Part shown: one piece after another, positions 43,459-53,035 of the stretch | Position numbering within the stretch: position 1 is the stretch's first letter | Layout: each line of letters starts with the position of its first letter | Assembly: GCF_017310015.1 (NCBI RefSeq) | Contig: NZ_CP022297.1 | Span: 1,178,001-1,242,000 of the forward strand | Direction: 5' to 3' | DNA length: 64,000 bases | Source: Marinobacterium iners | GTDB taxonomy: Bacteria; Pseudomonadota; Gammaproteobacteria; Pseudomonadales; Balneatricaceae | The notes under the pieces: generated by a model | Databases searched by the model: none | Told to the model about the DNA's origin: nothing | What the model saw: only the letters and a program-made list of their open reading frames with translations | Program-made: the position numbers and the translations under genes

Positions 43459-44273
43459 TGTGTGGCGTCTGTGGTTGCGGCAAGGACGAAGTGCAGGTGG
43501 GCAGTACGAACGGGCACCGGCACGATGAGCATCAACATAAACCTCATCAGATGGATGACACACGCCGTCTAGTGCAGATTGAACAGGATATCCTGAGTGA
43601 AAACGCGGGTTATGCCGTCGCCAATCGTGAGTTGTTTGAACAGCAGGCGCTGTTGGCGCTGAATCTGGTCTCCAGTCCCGGTTCCGGCAAGACCAGCCTG
43701 CTGACAGCCACGATCACGCGTTTGTCCGGCCAGGTGCCGTTGGCGGTGATTGAGGGCGATCAGCAGACCAGCCGTGACGCTGAACGTATCCGCGCGGCAA
43801 GTGCGACGGCACTGCAGATCAATACCGGCAAGGGCTGCCATCTGGATGCGCACATGATTGGCCATGCCATGCAGCAGTTGCCCAATCTGCAGGGGGGGCT
43901 TCTGTTCATTGAAAACGTGGGCAACCTGGTGTGCCCGGCCGGCTTTTATCTGGGTGAGGCTCATCGCGTTGTGATTCTGTCGGTGACCGAAGGCGATGAC
44001 AAGCCGCTGAAATACCCCGACATCTTTCACCACTCGGACCTGTTGTTGATCAACAAGATCGACCTGTTGCCTTACGTGGAGTTTGATCTGAATGCCTGCA
44101 TCGATTACGCCCGGCGCATCAACCCCGACATTGAGGTGATCCAGCTCTCAGCCCGCACTGGTGAAGGCATGGAAAGCTGGGTCGACTGGGTCAATCAGCG
44201 ACGACAGCAACGGCTGCAACAGAGAATCAGTGCACTGCAGGCTGAAGCGATCCGGCTGGAGTCTCTGCTCTAG
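43455..44273 (+). CDS. hypB: Hydrogenase maturation GTPase HypB
   Basis: HypB is the GTPase that drives nickel delivery to hydrogenase. The N-terminal CGVCGCG is the high-affinity nickel site, and a short His-rich stretch (GHRHDEHQHKPHQ) follows. The P-loop SSPGSGKTS, the metal/switch segment ENVGNLVCPAGF and the NKID base motif are intact. Length 272. Its start overlaps hypA and its stop overlaps the hypF GTG. Confidence 0.95.
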   Translation: MMCGVCGCGKDEVQVGSTNGHRHDEHQHKPHQMDDTRRLVQIEQDILSENAGYAVANRELFEQQALLALNLVSSPGSGKTSLLTATITRLSGQVPLAVIEGDQQTSRDAERIRAASATALQINTGKGCHLDAHMIGHAMQQLPNLQGGLLFIENVGNLVCPAGFYLGEAHRVVILSVTEGDDKPLKYPDIFHHSDLLLINKIDLLPYVEFDLNACIDYARRINPDIEVIQLSARTGEGMESWVDWVNQRRQQRLQQRISALQAEAIRLESLL

Positions 44274-46579
44274 TGCAGTATCTGCGTGTTCAGGGATTGG
44301 TTCAGGGCGTTGGCTTTCGTCCACTGGTCTACCGGTTGGCGTGCGAGTTGGGTTTGCAGGGGCGGGTGTATAACACGCCGGCGGGCGTCTGTATTGAGCT
44401 GCAGGGTGATGCGGCAGCCCTGCAGCAGTTTGAGCCTCGGTTGCAGGACCGGTTACCGGTGATTGCCCGGATTGATCGCATCGAACGCGTCACAATGCCG
44501 GATGAGCCGAACCTTGTCGGGTTTTGTATTCAGCCTTCTCAAGATGAAATCCACGACAGCGGTGAGATACTGCCGGATCTTGCTCCCTGTGATGACTGTC
44601 TGGCTGAACTGTTCGAGCCTCGTAACAGGCGCTGGCGCTATCCCTTTATCAACTGCACCCGGTGTGGCCCACGCTACAGCATTCTGAGGCGGTTGCCGTA
44701 TGACCGTCACAATACCAGCATGGCGATGTTTCCTCCGTGCCCGTCGTGCCTGCATGAATATGACAGCCCCGCCGATCGGCGCTTTCATGCCCAGCCCAAT
44801 ACCTGCAGCGATTGCGGCCCTTCGGTCTGGGTTGAGACGGTTGATGGAGTTCGGCTCGATGAGGCAGATCCTCTGGAGCAGGCACTGGATACCGTTCGGC
44901 GCGGTGAGATTCTGGCACTCAAGGGGGTGGGCGGATTTCATCTGATCTGTGATGCACGTAACCCTGACGCCATTGCACGGTTGCGCCAGCGCAAACAGCG
45001 CCCGCACAAGCCTTTTGCCATCATGGCTGCAAACACGCAGTCGCTGGACCCTTTGGTGCAGCTGAGCGAGATCGCAACACGCTGGCTAACGCATCCGGGT
45101 ACGCCGATCGTGATAGCCCCCTGTGTCAGGCAAGGGATGTTGCCTGACACGGTGGCGCCGGGACTGAATGGACTTGGCGTCATGTTGCCGCAAAGCCCGT
45201 TGCACTGGCTGCTGTTCCATGAGGCGGCAGGACGACCTGTCGGCACCGATTGGCTTGTTCAATCGCAGTCCCTGTTGCTGGTCATGACCAGTGCCAACCT
45301 GAGCGGGGAGCCACTGATCCACACCAACGCAGATGCCCGAACGCAACTGCGGGACATTGCGGATCGGCTGCTGCTGCATGATCGCGACATCGTTCAGCCT
45401 CAGGACGACCCTGTGATCAGCGTACTGGCGGCCTCCGGGGCCTGGGTGCGCAGAGGCCGAGGCGTTTCGCCGCAGAGTATAAAACTGGCGGTTACCGGCC
45501 CACCCATGCTGGCACTGGGCGGCTACCTTAAAACTAGTCTCTGCCTCAGCCAGGGGCCGCGCGCCTGGCTGTCACCCCCGCTGGGTGATCTTGCCAGTGT
45601 CGAAAGCTGTCGCCGTTTGCAGTTACAGGTTGAGCAACTGCCGGCGCTGTATGGTGTAACCCCGGCACAGGTCAGTGTCGACCTGCAGCCGGACAGTTAC
45701 GGCTATCGACTGGCACAGCAGTATGCTGATGCACGGAACATCTCGCTGTCGCCGGTTCAGCACCACCATGCCCATGTGGCCGCCGTGATGGCCGAACATC
45801 AATTGACCGGCCCGGTAATCGGACTGTCACTGGATGGACTAGGGTTGGGTGAAGCGGGTGAGTTGCGCGGTGGTGAGTTGCTGAAAGTAAACGCGAGTGG
45901 CCATGAACGGCTGGGTGCCTTGAAACCGCTGCCTTTACCTGGTGGTGACCGTGCCGCACGGGAGCCCTGGCGATTGGCACTGGCCCTTCTGTTTCAGCTG
46001 GGGCGGGAGGACCTGATGGCCGAGCGTTTTGGCCACCAGCCTCTTTGGCAGGAGGTTGCACAGATGCTGCGTGCAGATATCAATTGCCCGCCCAGCAGCA
46101 GTCTTGGGCGACTGTTCGATGCGGTGGCGGGGTTGATGGCTGTTTGTGACGTACAGACCTTTGAAGCCCAGGCCGCCATGTTGCTGGAAGCACAGGTCAG
46201 GCGGCTGCCTGAACCTGATGCCGCGCTCTGGCGTGTGAGTGATGGCAACTGTCTGGATTTGACCCCCTTGCTGCAGCGTCTGCTTGAAATGGACAATGCC
46301 CCTGAAGGGGCGGAATGCTTTCATGCCAACCTGATCGCTGCGCTGGCTGCATGGGCCGGTAAAGCCGCGCATGAGCAGGGTATCAGCGATGTTATTCTCA
46401 GCGGTGGCTGCCTGCTGAACAGCTGGCTGCGAGCCGGTCTGGTGGAAGAGCTGAAGCGGCAGGGGCTGACGCCACGCCTGCCGATAAATCTGCCGCCGGG
46501 TGATGCCGCGCTGTCGCTGGGGCAGGTATGGGTGTCGATCATGCGTGCGAATGTCAAACGGGAAAGGGAGCAAGGCTGA
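44273..46579 (+). CDS. hypF: Carbamoyltransferase HypF
   Basis: HypF makes the thiocarbamate on HypE that becomes the cyanide ligands of the Ni-Fe site, using carbamoyl phosphate and ATP. Domains in order: acylphosphatase-like (VQGLVQGVGFRPLVYRLA, Arg16), two Cys4 zinc fingers starting Cys106-x2-Cys109 with Cys128-x2-Cys131, a YrdC-like domain (about 195-380), and a Kae1-like carbamoyltransferase domain with HHHAH near residue 500. Length 768 is typical. The GTG start is inside the hypB stop. Confidence 0.96.
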   Translation: MQYLRVQGLVQGVGFRPLVYRLACELGLQGRVYNTPAGVCIELQGDAAALQQFEPRLQDRLPVIARIDRIERVTMPDEPNLVGFCIQPSQDEIHDSGEILPDLAPCDDCLAELFEPRNRRWRYPFINCTRCGPRYSILRRLPYDRHNTSMAMFPPCPSCLHEYDSPADRRFHAQPNTCSDCGPSVWVETVDGVRLDEADPLEQALDTVRRGEILALKGVGGFHLICDARNPDAIARLRQRKQRPHKPFAIMAANTQSLDPLVQLSEIATRWLTHPGTPIVIAPCVRQGMLPDTVAPGLNGLGVMLPQSPLHWLLFHEAAGRPVGTDWLVQSQSLLLVMTSANLSGEPLIHTNADARTQLRDIADRLLLHDRDIVQPQDDPVISVLAASGAWVRRGRGVSPQSIKLAVTGPPMLALGGYLKTSLCLSQGPRAWLSPPLGDLASVESCRRLQLQVEQLPALYGVTPAQVSVDLQPDSYGYRLAQQYADARNISLSPVQHHHAHVAAVMAEHQLTGPVIGLSLDGLGLGEAGELRGGELLKVNASGHERLGALKPLPLPGGDRAAREPWRLALALLFQLGREDLMAERFGHQPLWQEVAQMLRADINCPPSSSLGRLFDAVAGLMAVCDVQTFEAQAAMLLEAQVRRLPEPDAALWRVSDGNCLDLTPLLQRLLEMDNAPEGAECFHANLIAALAAWAGKAAHEQGISDVILSGGCLLNSWLRAGLVEELKRQGLTPRLPINLPPGDAALSLGQVWVSIMRANVKREREQG

Positions 46580-46803
46580 TGTGTCTGGCTGTACCGGTTG
46601 AGGTGGTGGCACTGACTGGCCCGGGGCGTGCGCTGGCCGATATGGGGGGCGTGCGCCGCGAGATAGACGTGTCATTGCTGGATGACCTTGAAGTGGGTGA
46701 TTTTGTGATTCTGCATGTGGGTTTTGCGCTGCAGAAACTGGACCGGGTCGAGGCCGAAAGGACTCTGGCAATGCTGCAGCAGATGGCGGCGCAGCAACAA
46801 TGA
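46579..46803 (+). CDS. hypC: Hydrogenase maturation chaperone HypC
   Basis: HypC binds HypD and the hydrogenase large-subunit precursor while the Fe(CN)2CO group is built. The essential N-terminal Met-Cys2 (MCLAVP) and His46 in ILHVGFA are present. Length 74. The ATG at 46579 overlaps the hypF stop by one base; an upstream in-frame Met would hide the essential Cys2 and is rejected. The last four bases overlap hypD. Confidence 0.95.
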   Translation: MCLAVPVEVVALTGPGRALADMGGVRREIDVSLLDDLEVGDFVILHVGFALQKLDRVEAERTLAMLQQMAAQQQ

Positions 46804-47930
46804 AGTACGTGGACGTATTTCGTGATGCCAAGCTGGCCCACCAGTTGGCGCAGCATATCCATCAGCAGGCTGATCCAGAGCGCCATTACCGGTTGATGGA
46901 GTTCTGTGGCGGACACACGCATGCGGTATTCCGTTATGGCTTGCCCGCGCTGCTGCCTGACAATGTGGAACTGGTCCACGGCCCCGGCTGCCCGGTCTGT
47001 GTATTGCCGGTCACGCGTCTGGAGCAGGCGCTTGAGCTGTCCCGCCTGCCGGAGGTGATTCTGTGCAGCTACGGTGACATGTTGCGGGTACCCGCCGGCA
47101 AGGGGCAGAGTCTGCTCAAGGCGCGTGCTGACGGGGCTGATATACGCATGCTGTATTCACCGCTGGAGGCGCTGACGCTGGCGCAGCAGCACCCCGAGCG
47201 CCAGGTGGTGTTTTTTGCCATCGGCTTCGAGACCACAACACCGCCCACGGCGGTATTGATTCAGCGTGCCGATGAAATGGGCATCAGCAATCTTTCAGTG
47301 CTGTGCAACCATGTGCTGACCCCGGCGGCGATGCATGCCATTTTGACCCCGAGTGAGGGCGAGGCTACTGCCATCGATGGTTTTATCGGTCCGGCGCATG
47401 TGAGTACCGTGATCGGCAGTGAAGCCTACGCGCCTTTCCCGCGGCAGTTTGGCAAACCGGTCGTGATTGCCGGATTTGAGCCACTGGACCTGCTACAGGC
47501 CATCAGTATGCTGGTTGGGCAGCTGAATCGTCATGAGGCCAGAGTTGAAAACCAGTTCAGCTGGGCCGTTACGCCTGGCGGTAACCCAAAGGCCAGGGCA
47601 TTGGTCGAGCAGGTGTTTGAGCGTCGGGACAGTTTTGAATGGCGCGGTCTGGGTGAGGTGCCGGCAAGTGCGCTGAAAATACGACCAGAATATGCCCGTT
47701 ATGATGCCGAACAGCGTTTTGAACTGTCAGCGCCAAGGGCCAGAGAGCATCCAGCCTGCGAATGCCCGGCTGTTCTGCGTGGACAGAAGCGGCCGGATCA
47801 GTGCCGACTGTTCGGTACGCCCTGTACACCGGATAATCCGCTGGGTGCCTGTATGGTGTCATCGGAAGGGGCCTGTGCTGCCTGGTACCGTTACAACCGG
47901 GGGCGGATTGCGATGCAGGAGAGAGAATGA
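46800..47930 (+). CDS. hypD: Hydrogenase maturation iron-sulfur protein HypD
   Basis: HypD is the [4Fe-4S] scaffold on which the iron group of the active site is assembled with HypC. The motifs MEFCGGHTHA, GPGCPVCVLP and GFETTTPPTA are intact, and the C-terminal cysteines that hold the cluster lie in HPACECPAVLRG and the following Cys-rich part. Length 376. It overlaps hypC and hypE as ATGA. Confidence 0.96.
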   Translation: MKYVDVFRDAKLAHQLAQHIHQQADPERHYRLMEFCGGHTHAVFRYGLPALLPDNVELVHGPGCPVCVLPVTRLEQALELSRLPEVILCSYGDMLRVPAGKGQSLLKARADGADIRMLYSPLEALTLAQQHPERQVVFFAIGFETTTPPTAVLIQRADEMGISNLSVLCNHVLTPAAMHAILTPSEGEATAIDGFIGPAHVSTVIGSEAYAPFPRQFGKPVVIAGFEPLDLLQAISMLVGQLNRHEARVENQFSWAVTPGGNPKARALVEQVFERRDSFEWRGLGEVPASALKIRPEYARYDAEQRFELSAPRAREHPACECPAVLRGQKRPDQCRLFGTPCTPDNPLGACMVSSEGACAAWYRYNRGRIAMQERE

Positions 47931-48952
47931 GTCGACTGGATTTGACCAACGGCAAGGTCGAGATGGCACATGGAGGCGGAGGCCGGGCGATGGCACAGCT
48001 GATCAGTCAGCTGTTTGCACGGGCGTTTGACAATGAGTGGCTGGCGCAGGGCAATGATCAGGCTCAGCTGAGCCTGCCAGCCGGGCGACTTGCCTTCGCC
48101 AGTGACAGCCATGTGGTGTCGCCGCTGTTTTTCCCTGGTGGTGATATCGGCTCGCTCGCGGTACATGGCACCCTCAATGATCTGGCCATGTGCGGTGCCC
48201 GACCACATGCACTGTCGGTGGGCTTTATTCTGGAAGAGGGCTTCCCACTGTCCGAACTGGCCCGCATTGTGGAATCGATGGCGCAGGCCAGCCGCGAGGC
48301 GAACGTACCAATCGTGACTGGTGACACCAAGGTGGTCGAACGCGGCAAGGGCGACGGCGTGTTTATCAACACCAGCGGTGTCGGCATTGTGCCTGAGGGG
48401 CTTGATCTTTCAGGTGACCGGGCACGTCCCGGCGACTGTATCCTGCTGTCGGGCAGTGTGGGCGATCATGGTGCCTGTATTCTGACCCAGCGTGAGTCAT
48501 TGGGCTTTGCGGCGGATATTCGTTCCGACAGTTGCGCACTGCACCGGCTGACACAAGCCATGGTCGCGCAGGTACCACAACTGCGCTGCATGCGTGATCC
48601 CACTCGCGGTGGGTTGGCCAATACACTGAACGAACTGGCACAGCAGTCCGGCGTCGGAATGCAGCTGGAAGAGGCCGCCATACCGGTGATCCAGCCGGTA
48701 CAGGCGGTGTGTGAACTGCTTGGACTGGACCCGCTCTACCTCGCCAACGAGGGCAAGCTGGTTGCGATCTGTCCGCCGGAACAGGCACCTGAGCTATTGG
48801 CTCTGATGCGCGCTCACCCGCAGGGGAAGAGCGCAGCCATTATCGGCACTGTCACTGCTGACCCGCAGCAGTTTGTACAGTTGCGCACTCGCTTTGGCGG
48901 CAACCGCCTGCTGGACTGGTTGAACAGTGAACCGCTGCCACGGATCTGCTGA
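47927..48952 (+). CDS. hypE: Hydrogenase maturation protein HypE
   Basis: HypE receives the carbamoyl group on its C-terminal cysteine and dehydrates it to thiocyanate with ATP. The chain ends Arg-Ile-Cys, so the acceptor Cys341 is in place. The PurM-like nucleotide fold shows MAHGGGGRAM, the SDSHVVSPLFFPGGDIG segment and RDPTRGGLA. Length 341. It closes the hypABFCDE operon; the gene after it is on the other strand. Confidence 0.96.
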   Translation: MSRLDLTNGKVEMAHGGGGRAMAQLISQLFARAFDNEWLAQGNDQAQLSLPAGRLAFASDSHVVSPLFFPGGDIGSLAVHGTLNDLAMCGARPHALSVGFILEEGFPLSELARIVESMAQASREANVPIVTGDTKVVERGKGDGVFINTSGVGIVPEGLDLSGDRARPGDCILLSGSVGDHGACILTQRESLGFAADIRSDSCALHRLTQAMVAQVPQLRCMRDPTRGGLANTLNELAQQSGVGMQLEEAAIPVIQPVQAVCELLGLDPLYLANEGKLVAICPPEQAPELLALMRAHPQGKSAAIIGTVTADPQQFVQLRTRFGGNRLLDWLNSEPLPRIC

Positions 48953-48993
48953 GCGGCAGAGGGTGCAAGAGAGTTAAGGCGGACGGTTTTGCC

Positions 48994-50850
48994 TCAAGCT
49001 GCTTGGGCAGCTGCAGCCATGGAATGCAGATCGTCTGCCCCTTTCAGTTCGCCGGGCAGACTGTCGAGGTTCAGGCTGTCCTGAATCACCTGGCCCTGCC
49101 AGAACCGCTCGATTTTCTCCCGCTCTGCAGTCGTCGTAAAGTGCTGGATGAATCGATTGACCTCGCTGAGAAGTGTTGCATTGTCCGCATCCGCTGACAC
49201 GGCCATCGAGTAAAAATAGGACTGATCTGCCAGGTTCCCCGGCAATGTTTCAATCTTGCCAAACCAGGGGCTGTCAGGGTTGTTGCAGGCCCAGTGGTAG
49301 ATCGGCAGGTCGACAATAAATGCATCAACCACTCCCCTGGCAAGACAGTCATGGATGCGGCTCTGGTCTGAGTAGGCAAGAAGGTTCGACAGCCTGATTC
49401 GGCTGTTGGTATCCGTACCGATGCCAAGGCTGTCCAGTACGGCAAAAGCGGCGGGGTCATTGATAATACCCAGTGCCTTGCCTTCCAGGTCGGTATGGGA
49501 CCGAATGCTGCTGTCACCCACGCGGCGCGCCAAAACGCAGTGTAAATAGGTGTAGGGGTCTGAATAGGCAACGTGTGCATAGCCTTCATCCGGTGGCAGT
49601 GCGCTGATAACGATATCGACTGGCATCCCGCCGGGTTGTTCGCTGCTGAACAGGCGCTCAGTACACAAATCCCATGGGGTCTCGACGAACTCGCACCTAA
49701 CCCCAAGGTGTTCAGCCAATGCATGGGCATAGCTGATATCAAGGCCTTGCAAGGGCTCTCCCGGTTTGCGCCGGAATGACAGCCCGACAAACTGTGGTTC
49801 CACCGCCACACGCAAAATACCTCGCTGCTGAATCTGACTTAGCCGGTCTTTGTGTGAGGTGAATCCCAGTTGAGCGCGCAGTCGCTCCAGCGGTGTTTCG
49901 GCGGCGTTCAGGCTCTCAAGCCCGGAGGGCAGTACTTCAAGTGCCTGACTGATCTGCGTTGAAAGCGTGGAGATCCAAAGCTGCTTGTCCTCAATGCGTC
50001 CCATGGAATCTTTAAGCAGATGCAGGGTCTCGAACAGGATATCCGTATTCTGGCGTACCTGACCGATGTCCTCGTTGATGTGGTCAAACAGATTACCCAG
50101 ACGCTCTTGAGAGAAGCGGACCGCCTGGTCCGATGATTCAAGCTTGCTCATCGTGTGATGACGCAGCTCGGTCAGGTCCTCTTCAATCGCTGCAAAATCA
50201 AGCTGTTCACGGGCTTCGTTGACATGCTTGACAGTGACTTCGGCCAGATTGCGTACTTCGTTGGCAACGACAGCAAAACCGCGACCATGCTCGCCGGCTC
50301 TGGCGGCTTCTATGGCCGCGTTCAGGGCCAGCAGGTTAATCTGCGCACCAATACGAATGATGTTTTCAAGTACTGAATGGGCGCCGTTCGCCTTGTCTTC
50401 CAGTTTGGCTGAGATGCCCTCCATGGCTTTTATCACCGCTTTACTGGTATCACTGACGGTGTCGCCCAGCGTCTGTTGCAGTTGCCCGACTTCGTCCCGT
50501 GACTGTCCGACCTTGTCGGCAGCGGCATTCAGCTCGCTTTCCAGCAGCGAAGAGCGCTGCTCCATTTGCTCAATCAGACCTTCCTGCTGAACCAGTGTAC
50601 GGCGAGTATGACCGGCAAACAGCCCGCAGCGTTGCAGCAGGCTACTGATTGTGTGCAGTATGCTCCGAACTCCCTGGGTGGAGTTGACGCTATGCCGCTC
50701 TCTGAGCTGAAGCTGCAGCTGTTCAAGCTGCTGTCTTAAAGCATCGTCTGGCACTTGTTTGCGGGTCAGTTCAGAGCTTTCCAGGTGCGTGAGACATTCA
50801 AGCAGTCTGCTCTGTTGTGTTTCGGCTTTACTGCGGCGTCGAAATAGCAT
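48994..50850 (-). CDS. Soluble chemoreceptor fused to a solute-binding domain
   Basis: A 618-residue protein with an unusual domain order. The N-terminal half is a methyl-accepting signalling coiled coil; the CheA/CheW-contact tip reads INLLALNAAIEAARAGEHGRG-FAVVANEVRNLAE near residues 170-205. The C-terminal half, about 345-590, is an amino-acid-type periplasmic-binding fold (SBP_bac_3; GILRVAVEPQFVGLSFR, DIVISALPPDEG). I see no signal peptide or membrane helix, so the ligand domain should be cytoplasmic. I chose ATG 50850, eight bases after GGAG. The ligand is unknown; the domain could also be a non-transport sensor. Confidence 0.8.
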   Translation of the reverse strand: MLFRRRSKAETQQSRLLECLTHLESSELTRKQVPDDALRQQLEQLQLQLRERHSVNSTQGVRSILHTISSLLQRCGLFAGHTRRTLVQQEGLIEQMEQRSSLLESELNAAADKVGQSRDEVGQLQQTLGDTVSDTSKAVIKAMEGISAKLEDKANGAHSVLENIIRIGAQINLLALNAAIEAARAGEHGRGFAVVANEVRNLAEVTVKHVNEAREQLDFAAIEEDLTELRHHTMSKLESSDQAVRFSQERLGNLFDHINEDIGQVRQNTDILFETLHLLKDSMGRIEDKQLWISTLSTQISQALEVLPSGLESLNAAETPLERLRAQLGFTSHKDRLSQIQQRGILRVAVEPQFVGLSFRRKPGEPLQGLDISYAHALAEHLGVRCEFVETPWDLCTERLFSSEQPGGMPVDIVISALPPDEGYAHVAYSDPYTYLHCVLARRVGDSSIRSHTDLEGKALGIINDPAAFAVLDSLGIGTDTNSRIRLSNLLAYSDQSRIHDCLARGVVDAFIVDLPIYHWACNNPDSPWFGKIETLPGNLADQSYFYSMAVSADADNATLLSEVNRFIQHFTTTAEREKIERFWQGQVIQDSLNLDSLPGELKGADDLHSMAAAAQAA

Positions 50851-51044
50851 GGGTATCACTCCAGATCTGTTCTACCAGCAGTAAAGCAATTTTCGTTCCA
50901 GTAAATCAGATCAGCTATTGGGCAGTGGAGTGCACGCCAAGGGCGGGCAAGGGACGTGGGTTCCCAGAGGTGCACTGCTTGAGTGCGCAGGATCTTATAT
51001 GTGCCCCATTCAGGTGTAACCGAACAGGGGCTGTATAATCGTTT

Positions 51045-52892
51045 TCAGTCGAGAGAGGTAGTCTTGACGTAGCAGTTGCGCCCCTGCCTTTTGGCGGCAT
51101 ACATCGCTTCATCCGCCATGCGGGTCAGGGTTTGTGTGTCACAGCCATCGTCCGGGAAATAGGCGATACCGATGGAGGCGCCGATATTGATACTGTGTTC
51201 GTCTATATGGAAGGGCTCCAGCAGGTGCGCAATCAATTTGGCCGCGATGACATCGGCTTCCTCCGGCTTTTGCAGGTTCCCGGTCAATACCAGAAACTCA
51301 TCGCCACCAAGGCGGCCCACGCTGTCTTCTTCACGCAATGCATGTTGTAGACGTTTGGCAACCGTTTTCAGCAGCTGATCACCAACAGCGTGACCAAAGT
51401 TGTCATTCACCGGTTTGAAGTTGTCCAGGTCGATAAACAGAAGTGCACAACGCTGTTGTTGCTGTGCCGCCTGCTGCAATTGCTGCTCGATCTGTCGGTT
51501 CAGGCTGGCGCGATTGGGCAGTCCGGTGAGTGAGTCCTGACTGGCCAGTCGTTGCATTCTGCGCTCATTTTCCTTGGCATCGGTGATGTCATTGAAAATA
51601 TGGATCAGGTGGTTGATGCGCCCCTGATCATCCCGCACACCACTGATGGTTTGCAGTGTTGGAATGATATGTCCGTCTGCATGACGATAGTTGATCTCAC
51701 CCTGCCAGGCATCATCACGGTTCAGGGTGTGCAGGATCAGCTCAATCTGATCACCTTGACGGCTGGACTGATCGAACAACTGATCAAGCCCGATGCCAAG
51801 CAGTTGTTCGGATGAGTAACCTGTGACTTCACTGCTGGTGCGGTTGCTGCGCTGAATTTTGAGACCGGGATCAGTGACGATGATTGCCTCCTGGGCGTGC
51901 TCAAACACATTGGCAGACAGGCGCAACTCAGCAGAGGACTCTTCAAGCCTCTGAGTCTGCTGAGTAATGCGTGCTACCAGCGGAGACAGGGCTCTGCGCG
52001 TCAGGAACAGGCCCAGCAGCATCATGGCGAGTATCACACCAGAGGTGGTCAGCAACTGCTGATTGGCTTTGGCATACAGGTCAGATCGAGGCAGTCGTAC
52101 CGCCAGAACCCAGCTGTCCAGTGCCAGAGGTGTCAGCAACAGGCGGTTTTTGCCATCGACTGCATGAATCAGAGTGCGGGGTGTGAGCGCGGCAAGGTAG
52201 GGCTGATGTTGCTGCAGGAGACGGACAAACTCCCCTGTACTGTCCAGCGACGCCAACACCGTGCCAGAGGGCGAAACCTGTACCAGCGTCAGGCGTGCCT
52301 GAGTACTGAAGCCACTGTCTGATGTAAGCAGCGCCTTTAGCCGTTCTGAGCTGAACAGCAGGGTATCGATACCAACACGACGACCATTATCATCCGTGAT
52401 TGCACCCACCGCCCGAATCACAAAACCGGTCGAGGTTGGTAATGGCATGAGGCTCACGCCGGTGGTGTCGATATGTTCAAGTTCAAGGCCCGGGTTATGC
52501 CCCAGGCTGACAACCGGTTTTAGATCGGGGCCGCTGCGACGCATGAACAGCAGTTCAGGCAGCTTGCTCATGGGGTCTTTGAGGCGGGGCCGAGTAAAAG
52601 CCACAAGCTCATCAAACCCCAACTCTCCGGCTTCATACGCTTCGAGTCGGCGCCTAATCTCGGTACGGCTTGTGAATTGGCGCGCAATATCCTGATAGCC
52701 GGCCAACAGGCTGTTGATTGCCGCGGCACGGGCTTCCAAGCTATCCAGTGCTGAGTTTTCAACATGCTCACGGGCGGAAAAAAACATGGGCAGGGCACTG
52801 CTTAGACCGACCAGAGTCCCTGTCAGTAGAATGCCAACCAGCGAAATGGACAGGATCAGCTGACGACAACGGTCAATCTGGCACTCCCTCAA
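51045..52892 (-). CDS. Membrane diguanylate cyclase with extracytoplasmic sensor and PAS
   Basis: A 615-residue c-di-GMP synthase. Membrane helices near residues 12-36 and 282-303 bracket a Cache-like periplasmic sensor; a PAS domain lies at about 325-435 and a GGDEF domain at 445-610. The active-site GGDEF is intact, and RxxD (REED) five residues upstream gives the product-inhibition I-site. The start is TTG, supported by AAGGAG seven bases upstream. It lies 195 bases upstream of the soluble chemoreceptor gene on the same strand, so both may respond to related signals. Confidence 0.88.
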   Translation of the reverse strand: MRECQIDRCRQLILSISLVGILLTGTLVGLSSALPMFFSAREHVENSALDSLEARAAAINSLLAGYQDIARQFTSRTEIRRRLEAYEAGELGFDELVAFTRPRLKDPMSKLPELLFMRRSGPDLKPVVSLGHNPGLELEHIDTTGVSLMPLPTSTGFVIRAVGAITDDNGRRVGIDTLLFSSERLKALLTSDSGFSTQARLTLVQVSPSGTVLASLDSTGEFVRLLQQHQPYLAALTPRTLIHAVDGKNRLLLTPLALDSWVLAVRLPRSDLYAKANQQLLTTSGVILAMMLLGLFLTRRALSPLVARITQQTQRLEESSAELRLSANVFEHAQEAIIVTDPGLKIQRSNRTSSEVTGYSSEQLLGIGLDQLFDQSSRQGDQIELILHTLNRDDAWQGEINYRHADGHIIPTLQTISGVRDDQGRINHLIHIFNDITDAKENERRMQRLASQDSLTGLPNRASLNRQIEQQLQQAAQQQQRCALLFIDLDNFKPVNDNFGHAVGDQLLKTVAKRLQHALREEDSVGRLGGDEFLVLTGNLQKPEEADVIAAKLIAHLLEPFHIDEHSINIGASIGIAYFPDDGCDTQTLTRMADEAMYAAKRQGRNCYVKTTSLD

Positions 52893-52960
52893 CCCAATGC
52901 TCCTTCAATACCCACCCGTTAAAGATGGTCGAGAATTATACACGTCGAAGGTTATATCTG

Positions 52961-53026
52961 TACCTGTATATAGACAGGTAGTCTAAGTATATAAAAGCAA
53001 TGGATACCTGCCTTACCTGTTACCTG
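52961..53026. repeat. Cluster of TACCTG repeats upstream of the diguanylate cyclase gene
   Basis: TACCTGT (52961-52967) and ACAGGTA (52974-52980) form a perfect inverted repeat. Three direct TACCTG copies follow at 53005, 53014 and 53021. The cluster occupies the space between the dienelactone-hydrolase-like gene and the start of the cyclase gene, in the expected promoter region of the latter. It could be a multi-site operator; the binding protein is unknown. Confidence 0.55.
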
Positions 53027-53035
53027 CTGTTTTGC

